A stretch of DNA of 18,046 nt, from contig QNAG01000022.1 in assembly GCA_003641415.1 (NCBI GenBank), positions 1 to 18,046 on the forward strand, in the 5' to 3' direction. How positions within the stretch are numbered: position 1 is the stretch's first letter; each line of letters opens with the position of its first letter. The position numbers and the translations under genes were made by a program. The DNA comes from Candidatus Zixiibacteriota bacterium. GTDB taxonomy: Bacteria > Zixibacteria > MSB-5A5 > GN15 > FEB-12. Under the pieces are notes generated by a model. It had not been told where the DNA came from. It did no database searches and worked only from the letters and a program-made list of their open reading frames with translations. This document shows positions 1 to 7,477 of this stretch, one piece after another.

Positions 1-171
1 ATACTGTTGAATAACGGCGACGGAACCTTTCAAACCGCGGTTAACTATGATGTTGGAGATTATCCTACCTCTGTTTTCTCGATTGATCTTGACGGTGATG
101 GTGACAATGACTTGGCGGTAGTGAACGCTAGCTCTGACAATATCTCAATACTGTTGAATAACACGCAGTAA
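1..171 (+). CDS. VCBS/FG-GAP repeat protein, 3' end only
   Basis: Reading frame 1 is open from the window edge to a TAA at 169-171, giving 56 residues. The peptide carries the calcium-binding FG-GAP/VCBS signature: a LLNNGDGTFQ segment, then DLDGDGDNDLAVVN, then SILLNN. Such repeats form blades of extracellular beta-propellers found in large secreted or surface proteins, with the Asp-rich DxDGDGxxD loop binding calcium. The 15 bases at 1-15 recur exactly at 148-162, which shows the DNA-level repeat period of about 147 bases (49 residues). The protein stops straight after a repeat, with no visible C-terminal sorting domain. The 5' part lies outside the window, so size and start are unknown. 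The family call is firm; the function is not known. Confidence 0.85.
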   Translation: MLLNNGDGTFQTAVNYDVGDYPTSVFSIDLDGDGDNDLAVVNASSDNISILLNNTQ

Positions 172-193
172 TTGTGTGAGAAATTAGTCCAAG

Positions 194-267
194 GGCAGAT
201 TTGTCTTCAAACCTGCCATTTATCCTCAAAACCCTGATCTTAGCTACACTAAAAATAGGGTTTTTTT
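194..267 (+). terminator. Probable terminator of the VCBS gene, two hairpins
   Basis: Two inverted repeats follow the VCBS stop codon. The first pairs GGCAG (194-198) with CTGCC (213-217) and TTTG with CAAA around a TCTT loop, with one mismatch. The second pairs AAAACCCT (228-235) with AGGGTTTT (257-264) and runs straight into a T tract ending at 267. The second has the layout of an intrinsic terminator, although its 21-base loop is long and its stem AT-rich. Confidence 0.5.
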
Positions 268-268
268 A

Positions 269-297
269 TTGACCGGTACTTTGTAAGAGTTTAGATT
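269..297 (+). promoter_or_regulatory. Candidate sigma-70-like promoter for pal-cpoB
   Basis: TTGACC (269-274) and TAGATT (292-297) are separated by 17 bases and match the -35/-10 consensus at 5/6 and 4/6 positions. They lie just after the terminator of the upstream gene and about 55 bases before the pal start codon, so transcription would begin near 304. This rests on motif matching only; promoter consensus in this lineage is not established. Confidence 0.45.
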
Positions 298-351
298 AAC
301 ACTAGTTAAAATGGAGTAGTAAATGTTGTTTATCGGAAGGGTATAAAAGGT

Positions 352-870
352 ATGAGAAAACTTGGCTTGTTGCTGATGCTTGGCCTTCTGCTGGCTGCTG
401 TTGTGAGCATGTCATGTGGTGGGCAAAAGGAAATTGCAGAGGAGATTCCGGTTGAGCCTGCACCGGTAATTGTTGAGGATACGACTCCACCGCCGCCACC
501 TCCTCCGCCACCTCCACCGCCAACACTTAAGGAATCACAGTTTGTTACGGTCTATTTCGACTTTGACAAATATAACCTTCGTTCTGATGCCAAAAGCGCT
601 CTGGATGCCAATTACAACCTTCTAATGGAATTTCCCTCGGCTGTGGTCAAAATCGAAGGTCACTGTGATGAACGTGGTACGGTTGAATACAACCTGTCAT
701 TGGGAGAGAAGCGGGCCAAATCCGCTATGGACTATCTGATAGGTCTGGGTATCGCGCCGGAACGTATCTCGATTATCAGCTATGGTAAAGAACGTCCGGT
801 AAACCCGGGTCACAACGAAAATGCCTGGAACATGAACCGGCGCTGCGAATTCCGCGTTATTGCGCAGTAG
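352..870 (+). CDS. pal: Peptidoglycan-associated lipoprotein Pal (OmpA family)
   Basis: Outer-membrane lipoprotein that binds peptidoglycan and works with the Tol proteins to keep the outer membrane tied to the wall during division. The 172-residue product has a signal peptide with lipobox VSMSC and lipidated Cys22, a linker with 12 consecutive prolines (46-57), and an OmpA-like peptidoglycan-binding domain (about 64-172). Family marks are the VYFDFDKY start, GHCDERG with the diaminopimelate-contacting Asp/Arg, and the terminal NRRCEFRVI segment. Length agrees with typical Pal (about 170-190). GGAAGGG at 335-341 precedes the ATG. It sits 15 bases before cpoB, the usual neighbour, but tolQ, tolR, tolA and tolB are not next to it here. 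The poly-proline linker is longer than in well-known Pal proteins. Confidence 0.93.
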   Translation: MRKLGLLLMLGLLLAAVVSMSCGGQKEIAEEIPVEPAPVIVEDTTPPPPPPPPPPPPTLKESQFVTVYFDFDKYNLRSDAKSALDANYNLLMEFPSAVVKIEGHCDERGTVEYNLSLGEKRAKSAMDYLIGLGIAPERISIISYGKERPVNPGHNENAWNMNRRCEFRVIAQ

Positions 871-885
871 CAGAATTGACGGGTA

Positions 886-1683
886 ATGAATATGCTGACC
901 CGTGATAAAATATCAGTAACCGCCATCCTGTTGATGGCGGTTCTGTTTCTGGGAACCATACTTTCCGGTTGTGCCACTCCGCGCCACATTGAAGAACTGC
1001 GAGCGGAGATAAAAGTAGTCCAACGGCAGAATCAACAAACAGCCACCACGTTAACTAGTCTGGACACATTGGTGGTTCAGGAATCGGATAACAACCGGAA
1101 GCTGCGAGCCGATGTATCATTGACGGTTGACCAGCTCGAAGAACAGATAGCCACCTTGCAGGAAAGCTATCAGGATATGCTGCAAAAGATTGATGCTATT
1201 TATCGTGCTGTTCATGAGCGCCACGTTCTGTATGGATCACCGGGATCCCAGCAGGAACCCTCTATACAGACACCCACAGAACCACCGGAAGCTCCGGGGG
1301 TTTCTTCAATAGACTGCTCAGCTTCCTATGACGATGCCTTTATTATGGTACGTCAAGGCGAATACGAGAAAGCTATTGAAGCATTCCAGACCTTTATTCA
1401 AAACTGCGAGAAGCATGAACTGGTAGAGAATGCCCACTACTGGATCGGCGAGTCGTATTATTCGCTGGAACGGTTCGATGATGCTGTGGGAGAGTTTGAG
1501 TTCCTGCTCAAGACATATAAAAGTTCGGTTAATGCCAGCCGTGCCTTGTATAAACTGGGTCGTTCCAAGCAGGAGTTGGGCAAAAAAGCTGAAGCAAAAG
1601 CGGCTTTTAAGAAACTAATTGAGGAGCATGACGGCACACTGGAAGCCGAACAGGCCAGAGAACGACTCAAAGAACTCAAATGA
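886..1683 (+). CDS. cpoB: Tol-Pal system protein CpoB/YbgF-like, lipoprotein form
   Basis: Envelope coordinator of the Tol-Pal system; in E. coli CpoB links outer-membrane constriction to septal peptidoglycan synthesis. The 265-residue product has a signal peptide ending in lipobox ILSGC (Cys29), a heptad-rich coiled coil (about 33-105), a Pro/Glu-rich linker (about 110-140), and a C-terminal TPR domain (about 142-262) containing YDDAF, GEYEKAIEAF, AHYWIGESYY and ALYKLG motifs. Order and length agree with YbgF/CpoB. A difference is the lipobox: E. coli CpoB is a soluble periplasmic protein, while this copy should be membrane-anchored. An alternative ATG lies 6 bases downstream at 892. It is the second gene of the pal operon, and the next start codon is one base past its stop. 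Confidence 0.88.
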   Translation: MNMLTRDKISVTAILLMAVLFLGTILSGCATPRHIEELRAEIKVVQRQNQQTATTLTSLDTLVVQESDNNRKLRADVSLTVDQLEEQIATLQESYQDMLQKIDAIYRAVHERHVLYGSPGSQQEPSIQTPTEPPEAPGVSSIDCSASYDDAFIMVRQGEYEKAIEAFQTFIQNCEKHELVENAHYWIGESYYSLERFDDAVGEFEFLLKTYKSSVNASRALYKLGRSKQELGKKAEAKAAFKKLIEEHDGTLEAEQARERLKELK

Positions 1684-1684
1684 G

Positions 1685-2227
1685 ATGGTACTGCCGGAAA
1701 TAAAACTGCAGATTTCAGCCCCGACCGAACCACTGGTTTCCGGTCGGGGCTTTTATCAACTGGAAGAAGACGCACTCTATGTCCAGGTGGCTCCCTTTAC
1801 CAGTTCCCGAAGATTTTTTTCGTATCTTGAATCCGAACATATTCGTTTCGATATTGATCGCCAGGGTCGACTTATCTTTATTGAAGTCTGTATACCTCGT
1901 CGCCAGTGGCCTGTTAATGACAATCTGACTGTACCTGAAAACACAGAGTTGGCTGATATTCGCTGGCTTGATTTCCGCAGCCAGATAGAAGAGCCAAACC
2001 TGGTAACTGACCAACGCCACACTCAACTTCTGATACGTTATCCTGATGTTCCTTTGTCTCGCAATTTTTTAATAGCGGAGTCGATTGTTGTTCAGGTTGA
2101 TGAACAGGACAACCTGGCGGCTATATTCATTGGTGATATTGTTGATGATATAGCTGGACAGGAGATTGCCACTTTCCGCAAACGGATTCGGGGTAGAGAA
2201 CAGTTTTTCGAACAAAGCGTAACCTAA
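1685..2227 (+). CDS. Uncharacterised 180-residue protein with two similar halves
   Basis: Not recognised with confidence. The frame opens at ATG 1685, one base past the cpoB stop, suggesting translational coupling; the frame extends upstream to a TTG at 1619, but that overlaps cpoB by 65 bases and is unlikely. No signal peptide or membrane segment is visible, so it is probably cytoplasmic. Two segments look alike: residues about 24-60 (YQLEEDALYVQV then FDIDRQGRLIFIEV) and about 130-160 (IAESIVVQVDEQDNLAAIFI). Each is a beta-rich pattern resembling DUF2283-type proteins; that link is by eye only. A strong terminator-like hairpin at 1717-1754 lies inside codons 11-24. No in-frame ATG exists downstream, so a start beyond the hairpin would need a GTG or TTG. 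Confidence 0.65.
   Translation: MVLPEIKLQISAPTEPLVSGRGFYQLEEDALYVQVAPFTSSRRFFSYLESEHIRFDIDRQGRLIFIEVCIPRRQWPVNDNLTVPENTELADIRWLDFRSQIEEPNLVTDQRHTQLLIRYPDVPLSRNFLIAESIVVQVDEQDNLAAIFIGDIVDDIAGQEIATFRKRIRGREQFFEQSVT
1717..1754 (+). terminator. Strong terminator-like hairpin inside an ORF start
   Basis: AGCCCCGACCG (1717-1727) is a perfect reverse complement of CGGTCGGGGCT (1741-1751). Inside, AACC pairs with GGTT around an ACT loop, leaving a 2-base TC bulge, for about 15 pairs in all. T residues follow to 1754. It begins 34 bases after the cpoB stop, where an operon terminator would be expected, yet the reading frame starting at 1685 runs through it. Confidence 0.65.
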
Positions 2228-2313
2228 ATAAAGCTGTTCTGTCTAAAGTTATACTTAAAAATGACAGCAGTATGTGCTTGACAGTGCGCAGAACTGAATC
2301 ATCTTGAGAGAAC

Positions 2314-4719
2314 ATGCGTTTGCACTCGTTGAAAATCAGGAATTACCGTGTATTTCAGAAGGTTGATCTGGAGTTCGGCGATGATGTTATAGGCATCATC
2401 GGCAACAATGGAGCAGGAAAGTCATCGATCGTTGAGGCTGTCGCATGGGCTCTTTATGGTCAGCAAACAGCTCGTTCAGGCAAGGATGAAATCAAATCCA
2501 GCTTTGCTGATGCTGCTGATAATTGTGAGGTGATTCTTAATTTTTCCATAAATGGTGAGGATTATCAGATAGTCCGTAGGTTGGTGGGAAAAGGAGAGCG
2601 ACCAGAGGTGCAATTGTACAGAGGGGAAGCGTCGGACTCGGTAGGTGTAAACGAGACACAACAGTACATAAAAGAGCTTCTCGGTCTTGACTGGAAAGGT
2701 TTTCTAACCTCGTTTCTTGCCCGTCAGCAGGAACTAAATACGCTTTCTGATCTGCAACCGGCGCGTCGGAGAGATCATCTGGCCGGAATGCTTGGTATCG
2801 AAAAACTGGATAAGGTTATCAGCAGGGTCAAAGAAGATGCAAAATTAGACAGAGAAAAAGCGGAATTACTGGCAAGTCAACTGGCAGAGGGGGATCAGAT
2901 CGAAGGCCGTATAGCTGAACTCACACGGAAGAACACTGAACTTGGTCGAATTGTAACCAAACTGAAAGAACAAAAGAAACAAGCTGAGGCTGAAGTTCGC
3001 AAAGTTACAGAGCAATACACAAATTTTCAAAAGGCGCGTTCGGAATGGAGCCAGTTAACAGCTCGCATCGAAGCTGCTGAGAAATCTCGTTATGAGTTGT
3101 ACCGACAAGAGAAAAATCTCCATCAGGAGGCTGATAATTTCGAGACGCAAGCGGTTGAAGCTGACCGCCTTAAGCTAAAAGTTGTGGAGCTCCCTTTGCT
3201 CAGGAAACAACAGGATAATCTGAAAGCGGCTCGAAGTCATCTTGAGTTAAGAAGGCAATTAACGGCTCAATCCAATGATCTTGACTCTGAATGTGCTCAA
3301 ATACAATCTTCGCTTGTTTCTGTTGAGACTGAAATAAACCAGATAACGGAAGAGCTTTCCAGAATTCCTGCAACAGCTAAAGAAAAATCAGTACAATTGC
3401 AAAGAAAACTTGAAGAGACTCGAGAGCAGTATTCGCGTTGTCGGGGTGAGAAGGAAGCTCTAACTGCTCAGATTACCAAACTTAATAAGCAAATGGGACA
3501 GATAGCGCAATTTGGCCCGGATTCTGTATGTGATCGTTGTCTGCGTCCACTGGGAGATGATCTTCCGGCGATTAAAAAGCATCTCACTGATGAGATGACA
3601 CAACTCCATCAACAGGAAAGCGTATTTGTCAGCAAGTTGGATGTTCTCAAAACAAAAGGGACAAACCTGAAAGAAGAAGTTGCCCAGCTTGATAAATCAT
3701 TAACAAGGCAGGGCGAGTTGCAGATCAAACAAGAATCGATGTTAAAGCAAAAAGATTCTCTACACCAACGTCAGGTTGATGTTGAAAAGAGACTTTCCGA
3801 TGTGAGACATCGCCTTGAGCAAACAAGTCCCGTGGAGTTTGATGAAGAGAAACTGAAGCAAATTGTAGAACAGATTGCTTCATTGGAAAAGGCGGAAGCT
3901 TCTCTCAATCAACTTCTTGGTAGTCTGGCCAGAAGACCTACGGTAAAACAGGAGCTTATCGAAATATCTTCCAGGCTGGTTGACATTAATGCTGAGGTGT
4001 CCAGTCTTACAAAAGAGCGGGAAGATCTGGATTTCTCAGAGAAGGAATTTGAGAGCTGCCGACATGGGTTTGATGAAGCACAGGGTAAACTTGAAACAGC
4101 CCGGAAAGAATATGTGGCTGCCAGTACTGAATTGGAAGTAACAGCGAAAGAGCTGGAAACTCAGTTGGAACGGCTGGAAAATCTTAATAAAATTCGAGAG
4201 CAGGTCGACGAGTTGCGAACCAGTCAGTATTATGAACAGAAACTGTCGGTATTGTTTGGAGAATTCCGGGAGCATCTGGTATCTCGAATTCGCCCTACGC
4301 TGGCGGATATCTCAAGTAGACTTATAGCTGAGATGACGGACGGTCGCTATTCAATGGTTGAGCTTGATGAGAAGTATAACCTCCGTTTGCTCGATGCCAA
4401 CCAGTATTTTGGTATTAATCGTTTCTCCGGTGGTGAAAAGGATTTAGCTAACCTGTGTTTGCGCCTTGCCATTTCACTGGCTCTAACTGAATCAGCAGGG
4501 TTGAGCCGATCGTTTATTATTTTGGATGAGGTATTCGGTTCTCAGGATACCCATCGCAAGGAGCTGATTCTTAACGCTCTACGAAATCTCAAACAACGTT
4601 TCTCTCAGATATTCCTCATAACGCATGTTGAGGACATTCGGGATCAAGTGGAAACACTGATTGAGGTTACAGCTCAAAACAACAGTTGGTCGAGAGTCGA
4701 GATTTATGGCCAAAATTGA
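2314..4719 (+). CDS. Rad50/SbcC-type ATPase with zinc hook
   Basis: ABC-class DNA-repair ATPase that with an Mre11/SbcD nuclease tethers and processes DNA ends. The 801-residue product has Walker A GNNGAGKSS (30-38, Lys36), a Q-loop-like region (FLARQQELN), two long coiled-coil arms (about 170-390 and 420-650), the zinc hook CDRC (406-409) at the apex, ABC signature FSGGEKD (704-710), and Walker B SFIILDE (733-739) with catalytic Glu739. Ends, hook and spacing fit Rad50; size is nearer to archaeal Rad50 than to E. coli SbcC (about 1,050). The ATG is preceded by GAGAG at 2306-2310. A TTGACA lies at 2278-2283 but with a poor -10. No mre11/sbcD is in the window: the gene before is unrelated and the gene after is a nuclease of another fold, which overlaps by 14 bases. 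Confidence 0.92.
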   Translation: MRLHSLKIRNYRVFQKVDLEFGDDVIGIIGNNGAGKSSIVEAVAWALYGQQTARSGKDEIKSSFADAADNCEVILNFSINGEDYQIVRRLVGKGERPEVQLYRGEASDSVGVNETQQYIKELLGLDWKGFLTSFLARQQELNTLSDLQPARRRDHLAGMLGIEKLDKVISRVKEDAKLDREKAELLASQLAEGDQIEGRIAELTRKNTELGRIVTKLKEQKKQAEAEVRKVTEQYTNFQKARSEWSQLTARIEAAEKSRYELYRQEKNLHQEADNFETQAVEADRLKLKVVELPLLRKQQDNLKAARSHLELRRQLTAQSNDLDSECAQIQSSLVSVETEINQITEELSRIPATAKEKSVQLQRKLEETREQYSRCRGEKEALTAQITKLNKQMGQIAQFGPDSVCDRCLRPLGDDLPAIKKHLTDEMTQLHQQESVFVSKLDVLKTKGTNLKEEVAQLDKSLTRQGELQIKQESMLKQKDSLHQRQVDVEKRLSDVRHRLEQTSPVEFDEEKLKQIVEQIASLEKAEASLNQLLGSLARRPTVKQELIEISSRLVDINAEVSSLTKEREDLDFSEKEFESCRHGFDEAQGKLETARKEYVAASTELEVTAKELETQLERLENLNKIREQVDELRTSQYYEQKLSVLFGEFREHLVSRIRPTLADISSRLIAEMTDGRYSMVELDEKYNLRLLDANQYFGINRFSGGEKDLANLCLRLAISLALTESAGLSRSFIILDEVFGSQDTHRKELILNALRNLKQRFSQIFLITHVEDIRDQVETLIEVTAQNNSWSRVEIYGQN

Positions 4720-5374
4720 GCAAAAACGATCACGCTGGCCGCTAACTATTCGATTGACCGCTATTATTCTGTTTATTGCGGTCTTAGTTGCTTTTCGATT
4801 CGTAGATGATATTGGCTATGAAGGGCAATCTGATGAACGTTTTGTGGTGGTCAGGGTAGTCGATGGGGATACGTTTGAAATGACTGGCGGTGACAGGGTG
4901 CGCCTGCTTTCTATTGACACACCGGAAAAGGGGGAACCGTATTACGAAAAAGCTAAACAGTTCCTTGCCGATCTGGTTTTGGGCAAAGCTGTGAGGATTG
5001 AGTATGCTTCACGTCGACGTGACAAATACGGTCGCCTTCTCGCTTATGTCTATATTGACAGTATATTTGTTAATAGAGCCATCTTGAAAAACGGGTTGGG
5101 GAATCTATACTTATTTAAGGATACCGATGTTGACAGAGACGAAACAACAATTCTTCTGAATGCTCAACGATCGGCTCTGAAACAGAGAATTGCGTTGTGG
5201 TCAGTAAAGAGAGAAAAGGAGGACTATTATATAGCGCGTCCGGGTTCATATCGTTTTCATCGGCCAAGTTGTTCAAACCTAAAAAAATCGAATGCAGCCG
5301 ATAATGTAATCTTCAAAAACCGCGAGGATGCACTGTGGAAAGGGTTGTCACCATGCCGGAGGTGTAAACCGTGA
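4706..5374 (+). CDS. Membrane-anchored SNase-like nuclease with C-terminal metal site
   Basis: Thermonuclease-family (SNase-like OB-fold) calcium-dependent nuclease. From ATG 4706 the product has 222 residues: a short basic N-terminus, one membrane segment or uncleaved signal (about 11-31), then the SNase domain (about 45-168). All key residues of staphylococcal nuclease are identifiable: VDGDT gives Asp53 and Asp55 (D19, D21), RLLSIDTPE gives Arg66, Asp71, Glu74 (R35, D40, E43), and DKYGR gives Arg110 (R87). The tail (about 180-222) has FHRPSC and PCRRC, with His185, Cys189, Cys217 and Cys220 arranged like the Ada-type metal-binding module often fused to such nucleases. A TTG at 4661 could extend the frame, but ATG 4706 gives a sensible signal/anchor and overlaps the ATPase gene by 14 bases. 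It should act outside the cytoplasmic membrane. Confidence 0.85.
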   Translation: MAKIEQKRSRWPLTIRLTAIILFIAVLVAFRFVDDIGYEGQSDERFVVVRVVDGDTFEMTGGDRVRLLSIDTPEKGEPYYEKAKQFLADLVLGKAVRIEYASRRRDKYGRLLAYVYIDSIFVNRAILKNGLGNLYLFKDTDVDRDETTILLNAQRSALKQRIALWSVKREKEDYYIARPGSYRFHRPSCSNLKKSNAADNVIFKNREDALWKGLSPCRRCKP

Positions 5375-5424
5375 GAATTATCTGAATACTAATGAGTCTC
5401 AATTTGTACAATAAAACAGGAAAG

Positions 5425-6066
5425 ATGATGATGAAGTACTTAATAATACCAGTGTTACTTGTTTGTGTATTTAGCTTATGGCCGACCATTCTTTTGGCGC
5501 AGACATCGTCTGAAATGTCAACCCCGCCTCCTGATAGCGCTGAAGCGGAACGAGTAAGAATCTGGGTGCCGGTAGAGACGAAAAGCAGGTGTCGCATCAG
5601 GATTAACATTATGGACAGTACTGGCGATACGGTACGACACCTGATAGATTTTCTCCCCAAACCGGGCTATTACAATTTCTACTGGGATAAAAGAGACGAT
5701 TTCGGTCAGTATGTACCCCCCGGAACCTATCCGTATGTTATCGAAGATTGCGGAAAACACAAAAGACAAAGAAAGGTTGAAGCCAGGTATTCACGGTGGG
5801 AGTTGGCTTCCACAATCGCGCCACCAGACAGCGCTTATCCCTTTAGAATAGAATTCGAGTTGCATGAGGATTCGGTTCGCTGCTCTCTGCGTTATTTTCT
5901 GCACAATGGTCGGCAACTCGACAGTGCATTTGTTGATTCATTACTGAATAAAGGAGCACACAAGTTTGATTGGAATTTTATCAGGAAAATCCGTCGCGGT
6001 AATTACATCATCAAGCTGATGATTGGAGATTACTTATATATAAGAGAGGTAACTTACCTCCCATGA
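5425..6066 (+). CDS. Secreted protein with two FlgD-like Ig domains
   Basis: Function unknown. The 213-residue product begins with a signal peptide (about 4-25, ending LLAQ). Residues about 44-112 resemble the FlgD/CHU-C type Ig-like module: NIMDSTGDTVRHL, then a WDKRDDFGQYVPPGTY segment, the hallmark 'W-D-G-x-D-x-x-G-x-x-V-P-x-G-x-Y' pattern in degenerate form. Residues about 138-212 look like a second, more divergent copy (RYFLHNGRQLD, FDWNFIRKIRRGNYIIKL). Such domains are common in secreted proteins of FCB and related bacteria. The start is chosen among three consecutive ATG codons (5425, 5428, 5431), since AGGAAAG at 5418-5424 serves these rather than the ATG at 5392; 5428 or 5431 are equally possible. 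It overlaps the next gene by 4 bases. Confidence 0.75.
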   Translation: MMMKYLIIPVLLVCVFSLWPTILLAQTSSEMSTPPPDSAEAERVRIWVPVETKSRCRIRINIMDSTGDTVRHLIDFLPKPGYYNFYWDKRDDFGQYVPPGTYPYVIEDCGKHKRQRKVEARYSRWELASTIAPPDSAYPFRIEFELHEDSVRCSLRYFLHNGRQLDSAFVDSLLNKGAHKFDWNFIRKIRRGNYIIKLMIGDYLYIREVTYLP

Positions 6067-6542
6067 TAGAAAAAGTCTGTTTTTTTCTCTTTTTCGGCGT
6101 GGTATTTGTTCTTTCGATAATTATGACAACAGGATGCACCAAACCCCCAATTCCAGTAGCCAATCAACCCAGCTTACATCAAAGCTACTGGGAGAAAATC
6201 TGGGTTGACCCGCAGATCTTTCTGTCCGAAGCGCAGTACACTCTTATCAGGTCTGATCGTGTGGATTCAATGTACCATGAAAAAGGTGAAACTTGGAACT
6301 CTCCACGGATACCGTCGTTGGAATTTACCATTGATGATGACTCCTGCATTGTAAGCATCAGTTTCCTGCATAGTCTTGATCACTCCATCGTGGCGCCCAT
6401 GATTGTACGGTTTCTTCCACATGGACATTATAAATTTACGCCCACTTCAGGAATCGATTTGGGGACTATTAGAGCCGGTGAACCATATTTCATCAAGGCG
6501 ACCATCTGCGACAGAGATAAAATTGTGCCTGTTATCAGGTGA
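6063..6542 (+). CDS. Small lipoprotein, distant relative of preceding gene
   Basis: Not assigned to a named family. The 159-residue product has a hydrophobic signal with lipobox MTTGC (Cys25). The C-terminal half (about 95-155) follows the layout of the FlgD-like module in the gene before it: APMIVRFLPHGHYKFTP, a Gly-rich turn, then GEPYFIKATICD, comparable with HLIDFLPKPGYYNFYW and PPGTYPYVIEDCG. This suggests a diverged Ig-like fold and possibly a local duplication. Its ATG shares bases with the upstream TGA (ATGA), so the two are almost surely co-translated. It faces the next gene tail to tail, across a 62-base gap in which I see no clear terminator. Confidence 0.7.
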   Translation: MIEKVCFFLFFGVVFVLSIIMTTGCTKPPIPVANQPSLHQSYWEKIWVDPQIFLSEAQYTLIRSDRVDSMYHEKGETWNSPRIPSLEFTIDDDSCIVSISFLHSLDHSIVAPMIVRFLPHGHYKFTPTSGIDLGTIRAGEPYFIKATICDRDKIVPVIR

Positions 6543-6604
6543 TCTGGATAACGAGTGGCCTTTTTCAATAATTTCTGGTGAGCGGAATCGAATCCATGAC
6601 GCTA

Positions 6605-7405
6605 TTATCGCTTCCAGTATAAATCGATTGAACCAAGCCCGATCTTAATTTCAACTATTATTCGCGTTTCAGCTTTGTCAAAATCAGGTGATTCGTAGAT
6701 ATTGCCATCAACTTCATTAAGGTTGTTATGGTGGAACTTAATAGACGACAGCCAGTTATTCCCTTCGGTAATAATTTTCACCGGAACATTGCGCGGAAGG
6801 ATTAAATCCATCGATCCAAGCCCTACATCAATGGTGACCTTTGATTCGCCATCATATTCCCCCCTCAGGTCTAAATCAAAGGAACCCACTCCACCCGAGA
6901 AATCAAAGGATTCGAAATTAGCGTTACCAACATTGCGCATCTCCAGTGAGGCCGCACCTGCTTCAATATCAATATCTTTGAGCCGTATTGGATTGGGATT
7001 AGAGAAGTCAAGCTCCGCTGCAGCTGCCCCGACATCTAACGATAGTTCCTCAAGCCTGAGCCCGCCCAGATCCATCTCGGCATCGCAAGCTCCAATTTCC
7101 ATATCGAGTCTCATTGGATACTTCTGCGACAACATGACATCCCACTTGTTCTCTTCAGTGTCGATGTGTCCCTTTTTGCGATGACTGCTCTCCAGGAGAA
7201 GATTTCCGACGCCATTATTGATTTCATACTCACAAATAAAATCAATCGTGCGTGTATCATAGGTGATATCCCCCTTGATAACGCTGTTAATATCGCCAGA
7301 AGTCAATTGGATCTCACCGGCTCCAAACTCAATATTAACTACTACCTGTTTAGCCCCTTCTGCGTCTATTTCCACTGTTTCATGCTTGATCCGCCCGGCT
7401 AGCAT
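6605..7405 (-). CDS. Toast-rack/LiaF-like beta-repeat protein without signal peptide
   Basis: Function unknown; resembles the Toast_rack_N / DUF2154 (LiaF C-terminal-like) proteins. Residues 1-60 fit the N-terminal pattern (HETVEIDAEGAKQVVVNIEF then GAGEIQL). Residues 100-263 form a series of short strands with Gly-rich turns: GACDAEMDL, GAAAAELDF, GAASLEMRN, GGVGSFDLDL, GLGSMDLIL, GLGSIDLYW, as in a regular beta-stack. The start is ATG 7403-7405, because GGAGGTG sits 6 bases before it; a TTG at 7426 and an ATG at 7417 lie in frame upstream but the latter overlaps that ribosome site. With this start there is no signal peptide or membrane segment in 266 residues, unlike its two upstream neighbours, so it may stay in the cytoplasm. 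It is the last gene of the sigma-led cluster, 72 bases after the previous stop. Confidence 0.75.
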   Translation of the reverse strand: MLAGRIKHETVEIDAEGAKQVVVNIEFGAGEIQLTSGDINSVIKGDITYDTRTIDFICEYEINNGVGNLLLESSHRKKGHIDTEENKWDVMLSQKYPMRLDMEIGACDAEMDLGGLRLEELSLDVGAAAAELDFSNPNPIRLKDIDIEAGAASLEMRNVGNANFESFDFSGGVGSFDLDLRGEYDGESKVTIDVGLGSMDLILPRNVPVKIITEGNNWLSSIKFHHNNLNEVDGNIYESPDFDKAETRIIVEIKIGLGSIDLYWKR

Positions 7406-7477
7406 ATTCACCTCCATCAGAAGCAAGTGTACAGCTTTATTTATAACCCATGTTACGTAAGAAAAGACTCACGGGTT

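Noticed and set aside
1619..1684. Longer TTG-initiated start for the gene after cpoB
   Set aside because: It would overlap cpoB by 65 bases in another frame with no ribosome site; the ATG at 1685 fits better.
2314..5374. Reading the Rad50-type ATPase plus nuclease as an antiphage system
   Set aside because: There are no other defence or mobile genes nearby, the nuclease appears exported, and the ATPase has the full zinc-hook Rad50 architecture of repair enzymes.
5392..5424. Upstream ATG for the FlgD-like protein
   Set aside because: No ribosome site precedes it, and the extra residues would bury the signal peptide; AGGAAAG serves the ATG cluster at 5425-5431.
6702..7184. 160-codon plus-strand ORF opposite the toast-rack-like gene
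   Set aside because: Ser/Pro-rich low-complexity product typical of an antisense shadow of Gly/Asp-rich repeats.
7406..7426. Earlier starts (TTG 7426, ATG 7417) for the toast-rack-like protein
   Set aside because: The GGAGGTG ribosome site lies within these codons and points to the ATG at 7405.
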